Below, piece after piece: positions 58,846-64,000 of a stretch of DNA of 64,000 nucleotides. The DNA is from Grammothele lineata (lineage: Eukaryota; Basidiomycota; Agaricomycetes; Polyporales; Polyporaceae). How positions within the stretch are numbered: the stretch's first letter is position 1; the number at the start of each line of letters is the position of its first letter. Below the pieces are notes generated by a model. The model saw only the letters and a list, made by a program, of their open reading frames with translations, ran no database searches and had not been told where the DNA came from. The position numbers and the translations under genes were made by a program. The stretch covers positions 1 through 64,000 of the forward strand of contig NDFF03000324.1 in NCBI GenBank assembly GCA_002150815.3, in the 5' to 3' direction.

Positions 58846-60015
58846 ATGCGCCTCTTCAGCTTCCTCGGTCTTTTTGTCGGCTCCTTTGTGCTCCTCAAGA
58901 GCGTCGTGGCCTGTGCGTCTTACCCCAAGTTCTGCATCTGCGCTGCTCCTGTATAACTCAACGTCTCTTCTCCGTACTCGCCCTTAGCCCCGGTCAACGA
59001 TGTTTCGGAGGAACCTATTGTTATGGCGGTTGCGCTATTCCCGGAAAGCAATGCTTTTGGTCGTACGTCATCAACTTTGCTTGCACACGAACTAGCAAGT
59101 GACCAGCGCGGACCTCCCAGATGTTGTGAACGGGGAGAAAAACACGCTCTACATTACAATTGAAAACAAGGAGCCCGAACGCAATGTTACACTTAAGAAC
59201 ATTGCGGCCTCCTTGCACAACGCTCAGACGGATAAGCTCGTGAAGAATGTACGTGTCATGTTCTTCGTTGTGCAGGGTATGCGTTGAGGCTCGCTCTGGC
59301 TACAGTTTACGAAGTTCGATTTCAACATCCCCATGCCTGAGGGTACCCCCCTGCAGCTCCCCTATATCTTCCATAGCGAGTGAGTTCTATCCTTACCTGG
59401 GCGTCCGAACATCGGTGCTGACAGCTTGGTAGGTTCAAGGTATGACGCCTGCTTGGTGCTTCTACTCAAGTTTCTAAATCTCTTTGGTCCCTCAAGCCTG
59501 GTGAATACAAGCTGAGCGTCTGGGTGGAGCATGTATCGGATGTACGTCTTGGTTATTCCTTCGATTCTCACTACCGGCGGCTGATGTCTCGTAGGGTGCG
59601 ACCTACCGCGTCACGGCATACGACTCCGTTGTAACGGTTGTTGAGCCCGAGTCTTCCTTGTTCGACTTCAAGACGTATGCTTCATCTTTCTCGCCTGAAT
59701 TAGCCTTAATTTAATTCTCTCTACCCTTCCAGCCTCACCACTTATCTCATCGTCACCGCTATCCTCGGCTTCTCTGGCTATTACGCCTACCTCACGCTCG
59801 CGCCCCAGCCCAAGAAACGCAAGACAGTTCAAAAGATCAGCGAGCCCGTTGGCACCGTCACTGCTACGGGCGCGGGTGGGTACCAAGAGGAATGGATCCC
59901 GGAACATCACCTCAAGAAGCAGCGCAAGGGTAAAGCTTCCGGCGCCGTGAGTGGGGGAGAGACCTCTGGAGCGGAGAGTGGGACGGAGGGTCGGAAGCGC
60001 AAGGGCAAGAAGTAG
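58846..60015 (+). CDS. IRC22: TRAP-alpha-like ER translocon-associated protein (Irc22 type)
   Basis: Type I ER membrane protein of the SSR1/TRAP-alpha family. Signal peptide MRLFSFLGLFVGSFVLLKSV; luminal beta-sandwich with DVVNGEKNTLYITIENKEPE, NVTLKNIAASLHNAQTDKLV, FTKFDFNIPMPEGTPLQLPY, PGEYKLSVWVEHVSDGATYR, TVVEPESSLFDFKT; one membrane helix TTYLIVTAILGFSGYYAYL; basic cytosolic tail ending RKRKGKK-stop. Several introns including a 7-nt microexon (59433-59439). The intron after ESNAFG is only about 40 nt and its exact donor is ambiguous. About 280 aa. Confidence 0.88.
59433..59439 (+). other. 7-nt microexon in TRAP-alpha-like gene
   Basis: Acceptor TTGGTAG, exon GTTCAAG, donor GTATGA. It completes HSE-FK-PGEYK between flanking exons; omission would shift the frame. 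Confidence 0.8.
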
Positions 60016-60347
60016 GTGCCATGATCTACAGACGGCGTGGTTGCATGGAGTGTGGACACGGTCAACGATGCGGACGTAAAATAATCGGCACTCTCGATGT
60101 CGTCCGTCGATGAGCTACCACGTACCATACTTCCGATTTGCGTATCTATAATATATAATGATTTCATGTGTTGAGCAATGAGAGGAACCATCTGTGACGT
60201 GTCTTTAGACCTGGTACGATGACTATGGCTTGAAGACTGGGATGGGAAACGTGGACAACGAGCGTAGCGATTCGTAACTCCCGTACGGCAGCAACACACA
60301 CATAGTCGCAGCGATAACTATGACGGGAATATATTGCGCAAGATACA
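60016..60347. other. 3' flanks of convergent genes
   Basis: No gene; short convergent intergenic region containing 3' ends of the TRAP-alpha-like and complex I genes. Confidence 0.5.
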
Positions 60348-60770
60348 CTAGAGGTCGATGTTCTTGTATCCCTTGACCTAGACAGACGTTGAACGAGGAA
60401 TGTCAAGCAAATAGGCGAGGACCTGACGTACCCTGTTGTCCTTCAACATGTCCAGATACCGCTCCCGAATGTCCTTGCAGCTCTCTAGGTGGTTGACACC
60501 CTCGGTCTGATAGCACCGGTCGAGCTTCTCGCGGACGAGCTGAGCCTCCATAGTGCGTACCCAGGACTCGCGGATCATCTGCTCTCGCTCGGCGAGACGT
60601 GCTGTCACTTACTTCAGCGAGCGGCCCCCGGTTATGAGGAGAAAACACATACCTTTGTACTCGGCTGCTCGAGCTTCGTCAATAGGCATGATAGAAGTGG
60701 CCGAAGAGGAGTCGGGGTGAGGGAACTCACCTACGACAGCGCGCGATTGGCCGAAATACGAAGCGCTCAT
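60348..60770 (-). CDS. NADH dehydrogenase 12-kDa (NDUFB10-like) complex I subunit
   Basis: Small accessory subunit of the membrane arm of mitochondrial complex I. Start ATG 60770 (MSASYFGQSRAVV), followed by a GTGAGT intron and RAAEYKARLAEREQMIRES, then MEAQLVREKLDRCYQTEGVN, HLESCKDIRERYLDMLKDNR and, after the last intron, VKGYKNIDL-stop. The two cysteines spaced as CYQTEGVNHLESC match the twin-Cys CHCH-like helix of fungal NUO-12/NDUFB10. An alternative ATG inside the first intron would give MPIDEARAAEYK. About 85 aa. The identity rests on the EGVNH...C and GYKNID motifs. Confidence 0.8.
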
Positions 60771-61168
60771 TGTCTTCCACGTGATCGGGCAGAATCTGAC
60801 ATAGACGCCCGCTCTCTCGGGAGGACTGGGTCATGAAGAGGCTTACCATGATTGTCTACCAGACTCCGTCCATGACCTATTCGCACTGCCCGTGGCGCGA
60901 CTTTTCATTTCTCATTCTAGTACATATCCTCACGGCATGCTAAATCGCGCGACGGACTTTATCGACCAACCTTGAAGCACACTATGGTCATCAGACGCGC
61001 TCTCGGCGAACACGTGAAACTGCGAAGCCTCGGTCACCGCTCGGTGAACGCGAAAGCCGCAACTCCTGACCTTACGCCGTCAAAGTCACGCAGGTATATA
61101 CACCGACCTCGACAGTTCCTACGCAGAACGTAGGCAGAAGCCGCAGGTGTATTTCTGTCGTCCACACC

Positions 61169-62449
61169 ATGTCGTACCCCGTCAGTTTCCCCTCCAGTGA
61201 ACCACTGGTCACAGTCACCCACCGTACGTCCATAACTCCACCTTATAGTCTTCCTTTCCCTTGCGAACCACATCCGCTCGCTTGCTGGAACTGACATACT
61301 CGTCCCGCTGCAGCTTCTCCCTCAACATGGATTCTTGAAATGCATAACGGCGCAGACAGCCGCCTAACTAGTGAATTCATCCTGCATGCTTTCAAGCCTG
61401 CCTTGGACGCAGTCGAACGCCATTGGCGCGAGAACTGGCGCGCTGGCATCGCGAAGAAGGAGGAAGCTCTGTGCCATGGTTCACTTATCATTGTAGGGAA
61501 CAGGAAGCAGGACAAGTTCTTTAGCAATGGTACGTCCGAATTATCCGACGTCCCTGTTTTCGGGGGTGCATCGTATTCTTGGGTGCATGCATGACGTGCA
61601 TTTGCCGTTCCTCTAGGATTGGACTTCGTGGGCACGTTCAAGGATACCACAAACAAAACCAACTTCTTTCCGCGTGCGTGCACCTCCAGTTAATGTCTTT
61701 GGCTGTAGTATAGCTTATACTGCCATGACCTATAGTTGTGTTCAATCCCATGATCCACCGCATCATCACGTTCCCGAGTACGTTTCAGTAGTTTACGCAA
61801 CCCAGATGCTGTCCGAGACTGATTATACGCCCGTCGCAGTTCCTGTTGTTGCAGTAATCAACGGACACGGATTCGCGGGTGGCATGGTCCTAGCCATGGC
61901 GTGCGACTACCGCGTCATGACAGATGGGAGCAAGCGGAACGCCTGGTTATGTATGAACGAGGTCAGCTCACCACGACTCTCGCGACACACTCACTATGAA
62001 GCTGACTATTCCACAGATCCATTTCGGCGCGCAGATTCCGCCAGGTTTAATGGCTGTCTTGGCCGCGAAGGCACCCAACCCCCAAACTTTGCGTAAGATC
62101 GTTTTAGAGGGGCACCGTTTTACACCGAAAGAGGCGCATGAGCTCGGGCTCGTGGATCATATCGTTGCGGGAAACACGGAGAGCCTGCTGGCCGAAGCCG
62201 AGTCTATGGCCGGCAAGCTTGGGTCCCTTGCGAAAAGCGGCGCCTGGGGAGTGAATAAGGTGAGTGCCAGATCAGGCCGCTACGAGATTCTATGATCGCG
62301 GGTATGTGTTGTGCGAGGTGAATGGGTTGCTGATGGCGGCTTTGCGATGGCAGCGCGAATTGTACAGGCCAGCTCTCGAGCTGATTCAGCGGGAAGTGCT
62401 TCCTGTGGACGTGTTCGCGGAAGATGCAGCGGCTAAGGCGCGGCTTTGA
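61169..62449 (+). CDS. Enoyl-CoA hydratase/isomerase, probably peroxisomal
   Basis: Crotonase-fold enzyme resembling delta3,delta2-enoyl-CoA isomerases (Eci1/PECI type) of beta-oxidation of unsaturated fatty acids. Start ATG 61169 (MSYPVSFPSSEPLVTVTHP), then STWILEMHNGADSRLTSEFI, a helical ALDAVERHWRENWRAGIAKK, IIVGNRKQDKFFSNGLDFV, the oxyanion-hole block VVAVINGHGFAGGMVLAMAC and DYRVMT, MNEIHFGAQIPPGLMAVLAA and VLEGHRFTPKEAHELGLVDH. The last exon ends FAEDAAAKARL-stop; the terminal ARL matches the PTS1 consensus. Six introns, all in phase. Hydratase versus isomerase activity cannot be settled here. Confidence 0.87.
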
Positions 62450-63203
62450 TGCATCGTTGTCATAGGAGAGCATCGCCCCGTACGCTGGGCTTGTAGAACC
62501 GGACGGTCGATCCATCGTTGTGAAGTGTAGTGGAGATCAAGAGAGGGTTGCAGGTAGTTTGGAGGGCCTAGGAACATGGATTAAGGTCTTACAGCTGGAA
62601 CACAGCAAGGACATTAGGCGTCTTAGACGCCGGAGGTTGCCAAGCCTGAAGTCGATGAACGCCGTGGATGTGATCGAGGATGGTCGGAGTGCCTGACAGT
62701 TGGCGAGTGCGACTCACGGCCTCCTGCTGCGCAGGGGGCTGGCGGGCTAAAAATGTCCACCTCGCTGTGGTTGTAGCTTCGTTGCGGGCAAAAGCACGGT
62801 GACAGGACAACGACAACAAGAGGAAGAACGTTTACGAACCCGAAATGGTCCTCGCGAGGCCCCAGCTAGCACAGGCCGGAAGCTACATGTTCTATTCTGG
62901 GCTTGTTCCAGATGATTACTTTGAAGCTGCGGAGAAATAGAGAGCCATCGACAGGTCTCGCCTTCGTCCGGCAGGGGGCCACTGCCTGGGCACGCCACGC
63001 GTGGTTCCGACTTCCGAGGATCCATTCCGCTCCGTTGGCAACAATCAAGGGCTGGTATAAAGACCTTGTGGCTCGTCGACGACTGCCATTCCCCCTCCTC
63101 CCTCTTCCTTCCGTTCTGCACGTTTCGCAAGGCCGGGTCCTTGTGTTCCCCTTTATCCTGCGTTTCTTCTGTCAGGTTACAGCGTCCTCGGCCGGTCCTC
63201 ACC
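62450..63203. other. Intergenic; promoter of second protease at right end
   Basis: No gene in 62450-63000. TATAAAG at 63056-63062 lies 142 bp before the next ATG, followed by a C/T-rich leader. Confidence 0.55.
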
Positions 63204-64000
63204 ATGCAGCTCGCACTCTCTTTCTCTGGTCTCCTTGCTAGCATCCTCGTCCTTCTTTCCGCCGCCGACGTCCAGGCAGCCCCTACCACGAAGCGCAGCA
63301 GAGCCATCACGCTCCCTCTCACTCGCATCCACCAGAACCGCGGCGATGTTCATCCCCAAGTGGTACGTATCTTTTGTTCCTTCCGGCGGAGGGCGCTTGG
63401 TCCCGCACGCCTTACCTCTTCTGCACACAAGGACTGACGTTGCCCGCCGTACGCAGCTCCTTCAGCAGCACATCAACCGGAGCCAACGCCGCCTGGCGCG
63501 CATGAAGGGCGTCGCGCCCCCAACGAAGCGCGATCTAGAGTCTGCTCTCGACAAGCGCCTCTTCATCCCCAAGGGCGGCCGCCCCATCGCCAACCTCAAG
63601 CGCTTCAACCGTGTCGGCACTGCCGGCGCGAAGGTCAACTCCCTCGTGGACGCGGACGACGAGGACGAGGACAACGAGTTCAAAGTGGGAGCGCTTGCGC
63701 ACAAGCACAAGGCTGGCGCTGCTGCCGGAGCAGCTGCCGGAGCCGTGGCGAACCAGGCCGCGCGCAAGGGCAGGAAGGGCAAGGGTAATGGCACCGGCAC
63801 CTCCACTAGTTCCAACTCTACCAGCTCCGCCGCGTCTTCGAACCTCACGCCCGCGAATACCCCCACCACGGCCAACTCCCTTGGCCTGGATATTGAGTGC
63901 GTGCGATGACCACGGCATGCATGATGGTGATCCAGAAACTCATTGTACGCGTTCGCAGGGCGCGCGATGTAGGCTACATCGCGACCATCCAGATCGGCAC
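63204..64000 (+). CDS. Aspartic protease (A1), N-terminal part, off right edge
   Basis: Signal peptide MQLALSFSGLLASILVLLSA with an Ala cleavage region, then a basic propeptide (TTKRSRAITLPLTRIHQNRG). After an intron at about 63364-63456 come QHINRSQRRLARMKG and a long linker of Lys/Ala/Ser/Thr repeats (about 63640-63880). A second intron (donor near 63899, acceptor TTCGCAG ending about 63958) leads to the start of the pepsin fold, RDVGYIATIQIGT, where the window ends before the first catalytic Asp. The Ala/Gly-Lys repeats and Ser/Thr tract make the pro-region unusually long. The match to VGYxATIxIGTP-type A1 proteases is good, but most of the enzyme is outside. Confidence 0.8.

Overview
This is a gene-dense stretch of a filamentous basidiomycete nuclear genome, most likely an Agaricomycete of the polypore type. 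The evidence is the many short introns (about 45-90 nt, mostly GTRNGT...YAG), TATA boxes roughly 90-175 bp upstream of several start codons, two intronless-like or intron-bearing nuclear tRNAs with Pol III T-tracts, secreted pepsin-like proteases, a cytosolic hybrid histidine kinase and a pair of fungal-type sesquiterpene synthases. All gene models below were spliced by eye from the sequence. Exon junctions are backed by reading-frame continuity and family motifs, not by transcripts.

Layout. 1-2.9 kb: a partial minus-strand ORF running off the left edge, then GC-rich, hairpin-rich sequence with no clear gene. 2.9-8.5 kb: uracil-DNA glycosylase (minus) divergent from dolichol kinase SEC59 (plus). 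9-15.3 kb: a GAF/hybrid histidine kinase. 16.2-19.5 kb: one continuous model joining cystathionine beta-lyase (STR3-like) to mevalonate kinase (ERG12-like). 19.8-21.3 kb: phosphomannose isomerase (minus). 21.5 kb: tRNA-Leu(AAG). 21.75-23.9 kb: proline iminopeptidase. 25.1-26.3 kb: sterol C5-desaturase ERG3. 27.3-29.0 kb: RAE1/GLE2 (minus). 29.3 kb: intron-containing tRNA-Arg(CCG) (minus). 30-31.3 kb: a small hydrophilic protein and the proteasome/TREX-2 subunit SEM1/DSS1. 31.4-32.1 kb: a stop-broken ORF. 32.5-34.9 kb: GIT1-like MFS permease. 38.2-39.7 kb: secreted aspartic protease. 40.7-41.6 kb: HIT-zinc-finger VPS71. 41.8-43.0 kb: a short-chain dehydrogenase divergent from MET2 (43.4-44.9 kb). 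45.5-53.1 kb: two paralogous sesquiterpene synthases (minus) separated by 5 kb without genes. 56-63 kb: RPB5, SWD2, a TRAP-alpha-like protein, an NDUFB10-like complex I subunit and a peroxisomal enoyl-CoA isomerase/hydratase. 63.2 kb to the right edge: the N-terminus of a second aspartic protease.

How the genes relate. Most are independent housekeeping genes, but isoprenoid chemistry is over-represented: mevalonate kinase (supply), dolichol kinase and phosphomannose isomerase (dolichol-linked glycosylation), ERG3 (sterol) and two sesquiterpene synthases (farnesyl-diphosphate sinks). Two methionine-pathway activities (MET2 and cystathionine beta-lyase) are also present, and both have a CACGTG site upstream. 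The most unusual item is the in-frame join of cystathionine beta-lyase and mevalonate kinase, with no stop codon or plausible gene boundary between the two domains. Other points of note are 7-9 nt microexons, a histidine-kinase H-box carried alone on a 34-nt exon, and several stop-free introns whose length is a multiple of three.
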